Positions 10,007 to 19,093 of a stretch of DNA of 22,325 nucleotides are shown here, one piece after another. The position numbers and the translations under genes were made by a program. The notes below the pieces were generated by a model, which was not told the origin of the DNA, did not search any database, and worked only from the letters and a program-made list of their open reading frames with translations. Source of the stretch: Bacillota bacterium (GTDB taxonomy: Bacteria > Bacillota_E > Sulfobacillia > Sulfobacillales > JAIMBI01); NCBI GenBank assembly GCA_021828405.1, contig JAKARZ010000032.1, forward strand, positions 1 to 22,325, written 5' to 3'. Position 1 is the stretch's first letter. Each line of letters starts with the position of its first letter.

Positions 10007-12243
10007 CGCCGGCGGACGCCGGGCTCACGGAGGTGGAGTACCGGCATCTGGTGGCGTCGCTCGGGAGAGCCCCAAACGATCTGGAACTCGCGATGGTGGG
10101 AGCGCTCTGGAGCGAGCACTGCAGTTACAAGTCGTCGAAACGTGCGCTCCGCTGGCTTGCGCCGGCGCCGCCGCTGGCCGCCCGCCTGGCCGCGGGACCG
10201 GGGGACAATGCTGGGGCGGTGCCCTTTTCCGACACGGTGGAGATTGTCTTTAAAGTCGAGTCGCACAACCACCCGTCGTTTGTGGAGCCGTTTTCCGGCG
10301 CGGCCACGGGGGTGGGCGGCATCATTCGCGATGTGCTGGCCATGGGGGCCGAACCCATTGGGCTGTTGGATTCGCTGCGGTTTGGCACGGGCCCGGAGCG
10401 TGAGCGCCTGGAGCCCGGAGTGGTGTCGGGCATCGCCGCCTACGGCAACGCCGTGGGGGTGCCCACCGTGGGGGGCGAAGTGGCGTACGGCCCCGGCTAT
10501 GAAAAAAACCCGCTGGTCAACGTGATGTGCGTGGGGAGCCGGGCGGCCATCGGCCGCGTCAACGCGGCAGGCGCCCGGGCCGGTGACCACCTGCTGCTGT
10601 TGGGCGCCACCACCGGCCGGGACGGCATCGGCGGCGCGTCGCTGTTGGCGTCGCGGGCACTGGACAGCCGTCAGGCGGACCAGCGGCCCATGGTGCAGGT
10701 GGGCGACCCGTTTACGGGCAAGCTCCTCATCGAAGTAGTGCTGGCTGCGCTGGCCACCGGCCGGGTGCACGCGGTGCAAGACCTGGGCGCGTCGGGGCTG
10801 TCGTCGGCGGTGGCCGAGCTGGCCAGCCAGAGCGGGGTGGGTGTGGTGTTGGCCGTGGACCGGGTGGGTTTGCGCGAACCGGACTTGTCCCCCGCCGAAA
10901 TCATGTTGTCCGAGTCGCAGGAGCGCATGCTGCTCGCGGTGGCGCCCGAAAACTTGGACACGGTGGCGGCGGTGGCGGCCCAGTGGGAGCTTCCCCTGTG
11001 GGACGTGGGGGATGCGACCCCGGACGGCATTCTCGTGGTCCAGGCGGGCGGCCAGGCGCTCGCGATGCTGCCCGTCAACCTGCTGACGGAGGGCGTGCCC
11101 CTCACCGAGGCCGAGCGGCCGCGCCGCCTGGCCCCGGCCCGTGAGCGGCTGGAGCTTGGGGAGGTCAGCGCGGTGCGGCTTGATGGCATGTGGCGCGCCG
11201 TGTTGGGCCACCCGGAGGTGGCGTCCCACGTGCATGTGTACCGGCAGTACGACTCCATGGTGAAAGCGGCCACCATCGTCGGCCCTGGCGCAGATGCCGC
11301 GATCCTCCGGATTCGGGGGACCGAGGACGCGGGGTTGGCGGTCGTGGTGGATGGCCAGGCCCGCTGGGCAGCCGGTGACGCCTGGACGGGCGCGGCCCGG
11401 GCGGTGTTGGAGGCGGTTATGAACCTTAGCGTGTCGGGCGCCGAGCCGCTGGGCTTGTCGGACGGCCTGAACGCCGGCAGCCCCGAGGATCCCACCACGT
11501 ACCGGCAACTCTTGGAATTGGTGGCCGGCGTGGCCGAAGGGGCAGCGGCGCTGGGCGTCCCGGTGACCGGCGGCAATGTGTCGCTTTACAACCAAACCGT
11601 GTCGGCCGCGGGAACCGCCCAGGCGATTTGGCCCACGGCGGTCATTGGCGCGGTGGGACGGGTGGCGCCGCTCGAGCGGGTGACACGCATGGGCCTGCCG
11701 GAGCCGGGGCTAGTGCTGTGGCGCATCGGGGCGGCCGTGGGTGACCTGGCGGCCAGCGTGTGGCGCCTGGCGGTGGGCGACGGAGCCGTGGGTGTGGCGG
11801 CGCCCCCGGACTGGGATGCGGCGGGCGGTGTGCTGGCGGTGCTGAGGGATGGGATCCATGCGGGCTGGATTCGGGCGGCCCACGACGTGAGCGATGGCGG
11901 CACTGCCGCGGCGGCCACCGGGATGTGGCTGGCGGGCCCGGCGGAGCTGTCGCTCGCACTGGATCTGGAGGACGTGCCGGTGTCCCAAGTGGTGCCGTTG
12001 CTGTTTGGCGAAGACCCCGCCGTGGCCCTGATTGCCCTCTCGCCGGCCGACGTGCCGCGACTCACGGCGGCGCTCGCGGCGCGGGGCGTGCCCGGGCGCG
12101 CGCTGGGCGTGGTGCGGCCGTCCGGCGCCCGGTTGACCTGCCATACGCGTGGCGGGGTGGTGTCCTGGTCCCGGGCTGAGATGGAAGCGGTGTGGCGGCG
12201 CCTCGATGTTTCGGCATCAGTGTGGCAGGAGGTGAGGGGATGA
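10003..12243 (+). CDS. purL: FGAM synthase large catalytic subunit (small-type PurL)
   Basis: ATP-dependent amidation of FGAR to FGAM in complex with PurS and PurQ. The product is 746 aa, the expected size for the small PurL. Motifs are SEHCSYKSSK near the N-terminus (catalytic His39), the ATP-site segment VESHNHPS with the following Gly-rich ATGVGGIIRD (about 85-111), the LSESQERM region of the first half, and GNVSLYN in the second AIRS-like half. A frame extends upstream to 9805 inside purQ, but the ATG at 10003 is supported by the ATGA overlap and by family length. The 3' end overlaps purF, again as ATGA. Confidence 0.97.
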   Translation: MTPADAGLTEVEYRHLVASLGRAPNDLELAMVGALWSEHCSYKSSKRALRWLAPAPPLAARLAAGPGDNAGAVPFSDTVEIVFKVESHNHPSFVEPFSGAATGVGGIIRDVLAMGAEPIGLLDSLRFGTGPERERLEPGVVSGIAAYGNAVGVPTVGGEVAYGPGYEKNPLVNVMCVGSRAAIGRVNAAGARAGDHLLLLGATTGRDGIGGASLLASRALDSRQADQRPMVQVGDPFTGKLLIEVVLAALATGRVHAVQDLGASGLSSAVAELASQSGVGVVLAVDRVGLREPDLSPAEIMLSESQERMLLAVAPENLDTVAAVAAQWELPLWDVGDATPDGILVVQAGGQALAMLPVNLLTEGVPLTEAERPRRLAPARERLELGEVSAVRLDGMWRAVLGHPEVASHVHVYRQYDSMVKAATIVGPGADAAILRIRGTEDAGLAVVVDGQARWAAGDAWTGAARAVLEAVMNLSVSGAEPLGLSDGLNAGSPEDPTTYRQLLELVAGVAEGAAALGVPVTGGNVSLYNQTVSAAGTAQAIWPTAVIGAVGRVAPLERVTRMGLPEPGLVLWRIGAAVGDLAASVWRLAVGDGAVGVAAPPDWDAAGGVLAVLRDGIHAGWIRAAHDVSDGGTAAAATGMWLAGPAELSLALDLEDVPVSQVVPLLFGEDPAVALIALSPADVPRLTAALAARGVPGRALGVVRPSGARLTCHTRGGVVSWSRAEMEAVWRRLDVSASVWQEVRG

Positions 12244-13805
12244 CGCCGGTCGGCACGGCGGCGCGGGATGGGGCCATGCGGCCGGAAGACGACCGGCCGC
12301 GGGAAGAATGTGGCGTCGTGGGCTTGTTTCAGGTGCCCGATGCGGCCCAATTGGTGTACCGCGGCTTGTTTGCCCTGCAGCACCGGGGTCAGGAAAGTGC
12401 CGGCCGTGCCTGGGCCGCCGACGGGGACATCGTGGTGGACAAAGGCATGGGCCTTGTGTCGGAGGTACTCAGCACCTTAGGCCCGCCCGCCGCGCGGCTA
12501 GCCATTGGCCACGTGCGGTACTCCACCACGGGCACATCCTCGCTGGACAACGCCCAGCCGCTCCTGATGCGGTCGCGCTTCGGCCCGATGGCGCTCGCGC
12601 ACAACGGCAACCTCACCAACCATGCGACGCTGCGCCGGACGCTGGAGGCCCGGGGGGCCATTTTCCAAACCAGTTCGGACAGCGAGGTGCTGGCGCATTT
12701 GGTGGCGCATGGGGTGGCGCAGCGCTGGCTCACGGCCTTGGAGGGGGCTAGCCACCAGCTGCTGGGCGGCTTCGCCTACGTCGTGTTGACGCCCACGTCG
12801 CTGGTGGCGCTCCGCGATCCTCACGGGATTCGTCCGCTGGTGGTGGGCACCCGGGATGGTGGCGTGGTGCTGGCCTCTGAAACGGCGGGGCTGGATGCCA
12901 TGGGGGCCACGTACCTCCGAGACGTTGAGCCAGGCGAGATGCTGGTCATCGACCGGGAGGGGATGTCCACGCGCCGGCCCTGGGGCCCGGTGCCGGCGAC
13001 GCCGACCCCTTGCGCGTTTGAACTGGTCTACTTTTCCCGGTCGGACTCCATGTCGCACGGCCAAAGTGTGCACCGCACCCGCCGGGCGCTGGGCCGTCAG
13101 CTTTGGAAGGAGCAGCCGGCCGAGGCCGATGTCGTGGTGGGCGTCCCGGACTCCAGCCTGCCGGCGGCGATGGGCTACGCCGAAGCGGCCGGGCTTCCCC
13201 TGGACTTTGGCCTGGTGAAAAACCGGTATGTAGGCCGCACCTTCATCGTGCCCAACCAAACCGGCCGCGCGGACAGCGTAGCCCTCAAGTTGTCGGCGGT
13301 GGAGGACGTGGTGCGCGACCGGCGGGTGGTGCTGGTGGACGACTCGCTGGTGCGGGGCACGACGGCGGCCCGGCTGGTGGAGCTGCTGCGCCGGGCAGGC
13401 GCCCGCGCCGTGCACATGCGCATCGCGTCGCCCCCGTACACCCACCCGTGCCACTATGGCATTGACACCAGCCGCTCGCGGGAGCTAGCGGCGGCCAGCC
13501 TGTCGGGGCCGGAATTGTTGGAACGCATTGGGGCCGACAGTCTCGGATACCTGTCCCAGGAGGGGCTCCGCGAGGCGCTACCAGGCCGGGGCGACTGGTG
13601 CCTCGCCTGCTTTGGCGTCGGATATCCGGTGCCCATCGGAGCGGACGGGGAGCTGGAGCGCTCGGATCGGACGGTTGCACCCGGTTTCTCTGGAAGCTTT
13701 TCAGAAACACTCTCCGAAGGGCTCTCTCACCCGTTGTCCCAGTCGTCGTCCCATGTGTGCGCAGCGTCCCAGCTGTCCAAAGAAGGAGCCTCGCAAGCGC
13801 GATGA
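12240..13805 (+). CDS. purF: Amidophosphoribosyltransferase (Fe-S type)
   Basis: First committed step of purine synthesis: PRPP plus glutamine to phosphoribosylamine. Annotated length is 521 aa. The N-terminal nucleophile is the Cys of EECGVVG (Cys24 from the ATG at 12240), exposed after removal of a propeptide. The glutaminase domain has LQHRGQES, and the PRPP loop is VVLVDDSLVRGTT (about 362-374). Four cysteines match the Bacillus [4Fe-4S] ligands: Cys258, Cys404 in THPCHYG, and Cys454/Cys457 in CLACFG. The ATG at 12240 is supported by the ATGA overlap and AGGAGG at 12227-12232. An internal ATG at 12276 would give an 11-residue propeptide as in Bacillus. The last about 45 residues are Ser-rich and not conserved. 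Confidence 0.97.
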   Translation: MTPVGTAARDGAMRPEDDRPREECGVVGLFQVPDAAQLVYRGLFALQHRGQESAGRAWAADGDIVVDKGMGLVSEVLSTLGPPAARLAIGHVRYSTTGTSSLDNAQPLLMRSRFGPMALAHNGNLTNHATLRRTLEARGAIFQTSSDSEVLAHLVAHGVAQRWLTALEGASHQLLGGFAYVVLTPTSLVALRDPHGIRPLVVGTRDGGVVLASETAGLDAMGATYLRDVEPGEMLVIDREGMSTRRPWGPVPATPTPCAFELVYFSRSDSMSHGQSVHRTRRALGRQLWKEQPAEADVVVGVPDSSLPAAMGYAEAAGLPLDFGLVKNRYVGRTFIVPNQTGRADSVALKLSAVEDVVRDRRVVLVDDSLVRGTTAARLVELLRRAGARAVHMRIASPPYTHPCHYGIDTSRSRELAAASLSGPELLERIGADSLGYLSQEGLREALPGRGDWCLACFGVGYPVPIGADGELERSDRTVAPGFSGSFSETLSEGLSHPLSQSSSHVCAASQLSKEGASQAR

Positions 13806-14851
13806 CTGAAGACCGAACCCTTAACCCCGGTCAAGCGGGCCGGCACTCGCCTCACTACGACCAGGCCGGTGTGCACATTGATGCCGGCAGCGAGGCCGTG
13901 GCGCGCTACCGGCGCGTGCTGCGATCGGCGGCGGCCCGCCCCGAGGTGCTGGAAGGCGTGGGCGGCTTTTATGGGGCGTTCCGACTGCCAGAAGGCCCCA
14001 CGCTCGTCGCCGGCACGGATGGCGTTGGAACGAAGGTGCTGGTGGCGGCGGCCTTGAATCAGTGGGACAGCGTGGGCATTGATTTGGTCGCGATGTCGGT
14101 CAACGACGTGCTGACCGCCGGGGCCGAGCCCCTGTTTTTCTTGGACTACCTGGCCACGTCTGCGCTGGACCCCGCGTGGGCCGAGCAAGTGGTGGCCGGC
14201 GTGGACCGGGGGTGCCTCATGGCGGGCTGCGCCCTGTTGGGCGGTGAGACGGCCGAAATGCCGGGCGTGTACGCGCCCGGGGTGGCGGACCTGGCCGGCA
14301 CCGCCGTGGGCCGCCTCTTGGCCGACCGGGTCCCGGCGCCGGGGGTCGCGCCGGGGATGGCGGTGCTGGGCATTGCCGCCAGTGGCTTTCATGCCAACGG
14401 ATTCAGCCTCCTGCGGCACGTGCTACAAGAGCAGGGCGTGCCGTACGATGCGCCGGTGCCCGGCGGCACGCGGTCGTGGGGGGCGGCCCTGCTTGAACCG
14501 ACGCGCATTTACGTCAAGCCGGTGCTGGGACTCCTGCGGGAGGTGCCGGTGGCGGCCATGGCCCACATCACCGGGGGAGGGCTGACGGAAAATGTGCCGC
14601 GGGTGCTGGGCGGGCACGGGGTTACGCTGGGCCCGGTGGACTGGCCCCGACCGCCTGAGATGATCGCGTTTCAGAAGCTGGCCGGCGTAGACGTCATCGA
14701 GATGGGCCGGGTGTTCAACCTGGGTGTGGGATACGTCCTGGTGGTGGATCCCGCAATGGAAGACGCGGTGCGACGGCAACTGGCCCCCACGGGCTGGCCG
14801 GTGCATCGGGTGGGGACGGTGACTGCGGCGGCGGGCGTGGTGTGGGGATGA
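13802..14851 (+). CDS. purM: AIR synthetase (phosphoribosylformylglycinamidine cyclo-ligase)
   Basis: ATP-dependent ring closure of FGAM to AIR. The product is 349 aa, typical length. Key segments are the ATP-binding GTDGVGTK (71-78), AMSVNDVLTAGAEPLFFLDY, the GGETAEMPG loop, SGFHANGFSLLR and HITGGGLTENVPR. The open frame runs upstream to 13598, but that part is the purF tail in another frame. The ATG at 13802 is chosen by the ATGA overlap with purF and by the N-terminal HYDQAGVHIDAG segment typical of PurM. AAGGAG at 13783-13788 is 13 nt away, so initiation probably relies on coupling. Confidence 0.97.
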   Translation: MTEDRTLNPGQAGRHSPHYDQAGVHIDAGSEAVARYRRVLRSAAARPEVLEGVGGFYGAFRLPEGPTLVAGTDGVGTKVLVAAALNQWDSVGIDLVAMSVNDVLTAGAEPLFFLDYLATSALDPAWAEQVVAGVDRGCLMAGCALLGGETAEMPGVYAPGVADLAGTAVGRLLADRVPAPGVAPGMAVLGIAASGFHANGFSLLRHVLQEQGVPYDAPVPGGTRSWGAALLEPTRIYVKPVLGLLREVPVAAMAHITGGGLTENVPRVLGGHGVTLGPVDWPRPPEMIAFQKLAGVDVIEMGRVFNLGVGYVLVVDPAMEDAVRRQLAPTGWPVHRVGTVTAAAGVVWG

Positions 14852-15465
14852 AGTGGGCGGTACTGGTAGGGGGGCGTGGCAGCAATTTGGCGGCGCTGCT
14901 GGATGCGGGCTTGAACGTGCGCTTGGTGGTGAGCCACCGGGCCAACGTGGGGGCGCTGGACATTGCGGCGCGGGCGGGGGTGTCGGCCCGGGTCCTGCTT
15001 CCGCGTGCGGACCGGGGGCCCGTCGCTTACGACCGGGAGCTGGCGGCGTGGCTCGGCGACGCCCACATCGATGCGGTGGTGGCGGCTGGGTACCTGCGCA
15101 TCCTGCGCGCCCCGGTGGTTGACCGCTATCCCGGTCGTATCCTGAACGTGCATCCCTCGCTGTTGCCGGCGTTTCCCGGGCTGAACGCCGTTGAGCAGGC
15201 GCTGGCGCACGGGGTCAAGGTGACTGGGGTGACCGTCCACCTGGTGGATGCGGGGCTGGATTCGGGTCCCATCGTGGCGCAGGAGGCGGTCGCGGTGGCG
15301 CCCGGCGACACCCCGGACACGCTCGCAGCCCGACTGCAGGTGGTGGAGCATCGGCTGCTGCCCGCCGCCGCCTGGGCGCTGGAGCAAGGGTGGCTGCAGG
15401 TAGATGGCCGCCACGTGACCTGGACCGAACCCAAGATCCATGCCCGCTCCGACCGGGAACTCTAG
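14848..15465 (+). CDS. purN: Phosphoribosylglycinamide formyltransferase (folate-dependent GAR transformylase)
   Basis: Transfers formyl from 10-formyl-THF to GAR to give FGAR. The product is 205 aa. It has the phosphate-binding GRGSNL (9-14) and the catalytic trio Asn100, His102 (in NVHPSLLPAF) and Asp138 (in DAGLDSGPI), with the same relative spacing as E. coli Asn106/His108/Asp144. The ATG at 14848 overlaps the purM stop as ATGA; the GTG at 14842 two codons earlier is less likely. No purT is nearby, so this is probably the GAR transformylase used. Confidence 0.97.
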   Translation: MKWAVLVGGRGSNLAALLDAGLNVRLVVSHRANVGALDIAARAGVSARVLLPRADRGPVAYDRELAAWLGDAHIDAVVAAGYLRILRAPVVDRYPGRILNVHPSLLPAFPGLNAVEQALAHGVKVTGVTVHLVDAGLDSGPIVAQEAVAVAPGDTPDTLAARLQVVEHRLLPAAAWALEQGWLQVDGRHVTWTEPKIHARSDREL

Positions 15466-15530
15466 CGGGCGATGTGGGGCAAGAGACGTTGGGAGAAGAA
15501 GTTGGCCGGAAGTTGGCAGGAGGTGGAGAG

Positions 15531-17039
15531 ATGCGGGCCCTTATCAGCACGTATGACAAAACCGGACTCATCGAGCTGGCAGCCTGGCTGGTGGAGCAGG
15601 ACGTAACGCTCATGGCTACCGGGGGAACCGCTCGGGCGCTTAGTGCGGCCGGGCTTTCTGTGCAGGACACTCAGGCCATCACGGGGTTTGGTGAGATTTT
15701 GGGGGGACGTGTGAAGACGCTTCATCCGGGGATTTTTGGTGGTATTTTGGCTGACGGCAGTCCGGAGCACGCAAGGGAGCTGGACCAGGCGGGCATCGCA
15801 CCCATCGACATCGTGGTGGCCAACCTTTATCCCTTTCGGCAGGCTTGGCTCACCGGAGCTGACCCGGCCACCCTGATTGAGCAGGTCGACATTGGCGGCG
15901 TGAGCCTGGTGCGTGCGGCGGCCAAAAACTTTGCTCGCGTGGCAGTGCTTGCGGATCCCAGTCAGTATGCGGACGCCAGGGCCCGGGGCTTGGCCGGCTG
16001 GGATGAGGCCTACCGTCGCGAGCTGGCCGCCTATGCCTTTCGACTGGTGGCGGCCTACGACGCCGATATTGCTCAGGTGTTCACCGGGTGGGCGGGGCCC
16101 GAGTGGCCTGAGCGGCTGACGCTCACCGGAGATCGCGCGGGAAGTCTTCGCTATGGGGAGAACCCGCATCAGGAGGCCGCGGTGTACGAGGTGCCGGGCC
16201 CCCTGGGGTGGGGCGCCGCACCGCCGCTGCAGGGCAAAGCGCTCTCCTATAACAATTGGACTGATGTGGAATCGGCGTGGCGGCTAGTGTGGGACCTGCC
16301 TGGACCGGGCGCCGTGGGATTAAAGCATCAGATGCCGTGCGGCGTGGCGCTGGCGCCGACGGCCGCGAAGGCGTGGGCCCGCGTGCAGGCGGCCGACCCG
16401 GTGTCGATCTTTGGCGGCATCGTGGCGTTCAACCAGCCGCTCGACGCCGATGCGGCGCGCGCACTGGTGCGCGGGGGCTTTCTGGAGGTGGTGGTGGCGC
16501 CGGAGGTGTCGCCCGAGGCGTGCGCCGTGTTGGCGGCCAAGAAAAATCTGCGCGTGCTTGAGGCAACGATGCCCAAGGGCTTGGGCGTGTGGGGCCGCGA
16601 GGTGAAAAGTGTCGCCGGAGCGCTCTTGGTCCAAGACCCCGACCGTCGCCGCGTGGACGCAGCCGAGTGGCGGCAGGTGGCCGGCCCGGCCGGCACGCCG
16701 GACGACGATCTGACACTAGCCTGGGTGGTGGCCCAGCACCAGAAATCCAACGCCGTGGCGCTGGTGCGCGACGGGGCCACCGTGGGACTGGGCCAGGGCC
16801 AAACCAACCGCATTGACGCGGTGCACCAGGCCATAGCCCGCGCTGGGGATAAGGCGGCCGGTGCAGTGCTGGCCTCCGACGCGTTTTTCTTCCCGGATAC
16901 CGTGGAGGCTCTGGCGGCGGCCCATGTGCGGGCCGCCGTGTCTCCGGGCGGGTCGGTGCGCGACGCCGCCGTGATCGACGCGGCCTCTACGGCGGGTCTG
17001 GCCCTGTGGTTTACCGGCGAGCGCCACTTTCGCCACTGA
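15531..17039 (+). CDS. purH: Bifunctional AICAR transformylase / IMP cyclohydrolase
   Basis: Last two steps to IMP: formylation of AICAR and ring closure. The product is 502 aa, close to the 510-530 aa norm. The N-terminal MGS-like cyclohydrolase domain shows STYDKTGL, MATGGTA and KTLHP (followed here by GIFGGIL rather than the more usual KxHGGIL). The transformylase domain has the catalytic pair Lys265-His266 in LKHQMPCGVA, then KSNAVALV, SDAFFFPD and the C-terminal TGERHFRH. The ATG at 15531 follows AGGAGGTGG at 15519-15527; the frame upstream to 15390 is inside purN. The gap to purN is 65 nt, so coupling is broken here. Confidence 0.97.
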   Translation: MRALISTYDKTGLIELAAWLVEQDVTLMATGGTARALSAAGLSVQDTQAITGFGEILGGRVKTLHPGIFGGILADGSPEHARELDQAGIAPIDIVVANLYPFRQAWLTGADPATLIEQVDIGGVSLVRAAAKNFARVAVLADPSQYADARARGLAGWDEAYRRELAAYAFRLVAAYDADIAQVFTGWAGPEWPERLTLTGDRAGSLRYGENPHQEAAVYEVPGPLGWGAAPPLQGKALSYNNWTDVESAWRLVWDLPGPGAVGLKHQMPCGVALAPTAAKAWARVQAADPVSIFGGIVAFNQPLDADAARALVRGGFLEVVVAPEVSPEACAVLAAKKNLRVLEATMPKGLGVWGREVKSVAGALLVQDPDRRRVDAAEWRQVAGPAGTPDDDLTLAWVVAQHQKSNAVALVRDGATVGLGQGQTNRIDAVHQAIARAGDKAAGAVLASDAFFFPDTVEALAAAHVRAAVSPGGSVRDAAVIDAASTAGLALWFTGERHFRH

Positions 17040-17060
17040 TCCCTCGATTGACGGAGGGAT
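17039..17060 (+). other. Small stem-loop between purH and purD
   Basis: A 7-bp inverted repeat (17039-17045 with 17054-17060) with an 8-nt loop begins on the last base of the purH stop codon. It lacks a U-tract, so it is unlikely to stop transcription. It could mark an mRNA processing or stability site in the operon, or be chance. Confidence 0.3.
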
Positions 17061-17089
17061 GCGACCGTGTCGCCGGAGGGAGGTGCCCC

Positions 17090-18340
17090 ATGAACGTGGT
17101 GGTGGTGGGAAACGGGTTTCGTGAGCACGCGCTGGCGCGCGCGTGCCAAGCGAGCCCCATGGTGGACCGGGTGGTGGTGTCCCCTGGCAACGCAGGAATG
17201 GCGGAGGACGTGGAGTGTGTGGAGGCTCGGGACGTCACGGCCGTGTCGACGCTGGCGAAGGACCTTCACGCCTTGGTCCTGATTGGACCTGAAGCACCAC
17301 TGGCGGCCGGGTGGGCCGATCATCTGCGTCACGAGGGACTTTTGGTGTGCGGCCCCTCGGCGGCGGCCGCGGAGCTGGAAAGCAGCAAAGTGGGCGCCAA
17401 GACCCTGATGGAGCGGCTGGGTGTACCCACCGCGCGAGCCCAGGTGGTGGCCTCAGCGGCCGAGGCCGACCGCGTGTTGTCCGATTGGCAGGGACCGGTG
17501 GTGGTGAAGGCCGATGGCCTGGCGGCGGGCAAGGGCGTCTTGGTGACGGAGGACCCTCGGGCTGCGCGCGACGCAGTCCGCCAGCTCATGGGTGATCCCC
17601 GGTTTGAGACTGCGGCCGCCCGCGTGTTGCTGGAGGAGCGACTTTTTGGTCCGGAGCTTTCGGCCATGGCGCTGACCGATGGGCGCCGCCTGGCGTGGCT
17701 GCCGGCCACGCAGGACTACAAACGCGTGGGAGACGGGGACCGTGGGCCGAATACGGGCGGAATGGGGGCGGTCGGGCCGCATGCCCAGTGGACCCCCCGA
17801 CTGGCAGATTGGCTCGCGGACCGCGTCTTCATGCCGGTGGTGGACGAACTTGCCCGCCAGGGGCGACCGTTTGCGGGGGTGCTGTACGCCGGCCTCATGA
17901 TGACCGCCGACGGCCCTCGGGTGTTGGAGTGGAATGTGCGGCTGGGCGATCCCGAGGCGGCGGTGGCGCTTGCCCTCGTGACGGACGACCTCATGCCATA
18001 TTGGCTCGGTGCGGCCACGGGCGAACTGCCCAGTCGGTCACCCGCCTGGTCGGGCGCGGCGGTGGCCGTCGTGATGGCGGCGTCGGGCTACCCAGACCGC
18101 TCGGTGGCGGGGGCTCGGGTGTCCTACCCCGCCGCGTCCGGCGTCGTGATGCTGCACGCCGGTACCCAGCGCGACGCCGAGGGTCACCTGGTCTCAGGCG
18201 GGGGCCGCACGCTTTTGGCGGTGGCGTCGGCCGACAATGTGCCGACGGCGCGCCACCGGGTCTACAATCAAGTGTCCGAGGTTCAGTTTGCGGAAATGGT
18301 GGTGCGATCTGACATAGCAGGAGAGTATTGCTGCTCGTAA
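17090..18340 (+). CDS. purD: Phosphoribosylamine-glycine ligase (GAR synthetase)
   Basis: ATP-grasp ligase joining glycine to phosphoribosylamine. The product is 416 aa, typical length. The N-terminus GNGFREHALA is the family phosphate loop (E. coli has GNGGREHALA; the Gly to Phe change is unusual). Next come SPGNAG, LIGPEAPLAAG, the ATP-grasp segment VVKADGLAAGKGV, NTGGMGAVGP and the metal site WNVRLGDPE (usually FNxRFGDPE). The ATG at 17090 has GGAGG at 17079-17083, 6 nt upstream; the frame open to 17006 is out-of-family. It is the last purine gene. No terminator is seen before the downstream lipoprotein gene 41 nt away. Confidence 0.96.
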   Translation: MNVVVVGNGFREHALARACQASPMVDRVVVSPGNAGMAEDVECVEARDVTAVSTLAKDLHALVLIGPEAPLAAGWADHLRHEGLLVCGPSAAAAELESSKVGAKTLMERLGVPTARAQVVASAAEADRVLSDWQGPVVVKADGLAAGKGVLVTEDPRAARDAVRQLMGDPRFETAAARVLLEERLFGPELSAMALTDGRRLAWLPATQDYKRVGDGDRGPNTGGMGAVGPHAQWTPRLADWLADRVFMPVVDELARQGRPFAGVLYAGLMMTADGPRVLEWNVRLGDPEAAVALALVTDDLMPYWLGAATGELPSRSPAWSGAAVAVVMAASGYPDRSVAGARVSYPAASGVVMLHAGTQRDAEGHLVSGGGRTLLAVASADNVPTARHRVYNQVSEVQFAEMVVRSDIAGEYCCS

Positions 18341-18381
18341 GCCGCGCCCGCTGAGCCACCCTGAGACGGGAGGGGTGACGC

Positions 18382-19062
18382 GTGGCGAGCGGCGGCGTCG
18401 CGAACAGCGAAGACCGTGAAGACAGCGGGCGACGGCTCGGCGCCACGGGGTTGGTGCTGGCCACGCTGGCATTGGTGTTGACGCTCACGCTGGTCGGTTG
18501 TTCGCTGGGGGGTGGCGCGGTGCCCCAGCACGGTAGCACCGGTGGCCGCACCAGCGCCTCGGGGGGTTCCAGCGGTGGCAGTTCGTCAGGCGGCGGGTCC
18601 GGCGGTGGTGTCCCATCCGTGGAGGTCCAAAAAGCCGTGCGCGACGAATTGGAAACCCCCAAGATGCAACACTTCATCGCGGAAACGCTGGCGGCTGGCC
18701 AAATGAAGGCAGCGCTCATGACGCCGGAAGGCGAAAAGACCCTGGCTGCGGCGGTGGCGCTGGCGCTGTCCTCGCCGACCGGCTCGACGCTGGTCCAAAC
18801 GGAGGTCAAGAAGGTCATGGCGTCTCCCACCATGACCACGGAATTGTCCATGATGGTCAAGCAGGAGCTGATGAAGATGGTGAGCTCGTCGTCCCGCTCC
18901 TCGTCGGGATCGTCTGGCGGCAAGTCATCGAGCAGCGGAGGGGGATCCTCTTCCGGCGGCGGCTCCTCCGGTGGGGGCGGCTCATCAGGGGGTGGAAGTT
19001 CGTCCGGTGTCGGTGGGTCATCAGGCGGCGGCGGAGGGTCGTCTGGCGGCAGTGGGTCTTAA
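18382..19062 (+). CDS. GerD-like lipoprotein with Gly/Ser-rich tail
   Basis: The product is 226 aa with a type II signal peptide: a charged N-terminus, a hydrophobic run at about 21-38 and the lipobox LVGC with the lipidated Cys40. A Gly/Ser/Thr linker (about 41-75) follows. The helical domain (about 76-170) is built of repeated units such as VQKAVRDELETPKMQHFIAE, MTPEGEKTL and VKKVMASPTMTTELSMMVKQ. This periodic pattern of a helix, then 'xxP', then Met resembles the spore germination lipoprotein GerD, as does the Gly/Ser tail (about 170-226). GTG at 18382 has GGGAGGGG at 18368-18375 with 6-nt spacing. It may be read through from purD. If it is GerD it would sit in the spore inner membrane and cluster germinant receptors; the family call is by pattern, not alignment. 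Confidence 0.62.
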   Translation: MASGGVANSEDREDSGRRLGATGLVLATLALVLTLTLVGCSLGGGAVPQHGSTGGRTSASGGSSGGSSSGGGSGGGVPSVEVQKAVRDELETPKMQHFIAETLAAGQMKAALMTPEGEKTLAAAVALALSSPTGSTLVQTEVKKVMASPTMTTELSMMVKQELMKMVSSSSRSSSGSSGGKSSSSGGGSSSGGGSSGGGGSSGGGSSSGVGGSSGGGGGSSGGSGS

Positions 19063-19093
19063 GCGCCCGAGAGCGGGAGATTCGAGGCACGCG

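Noticed and set aside
9814..11595. 593-codon open frame on the minus strand
   Set aside because: It is antisense to purQ/purL, His/Arg/Gln-rich, and has no motif. Long antisense frames are expected in GC-rich coding DNA.
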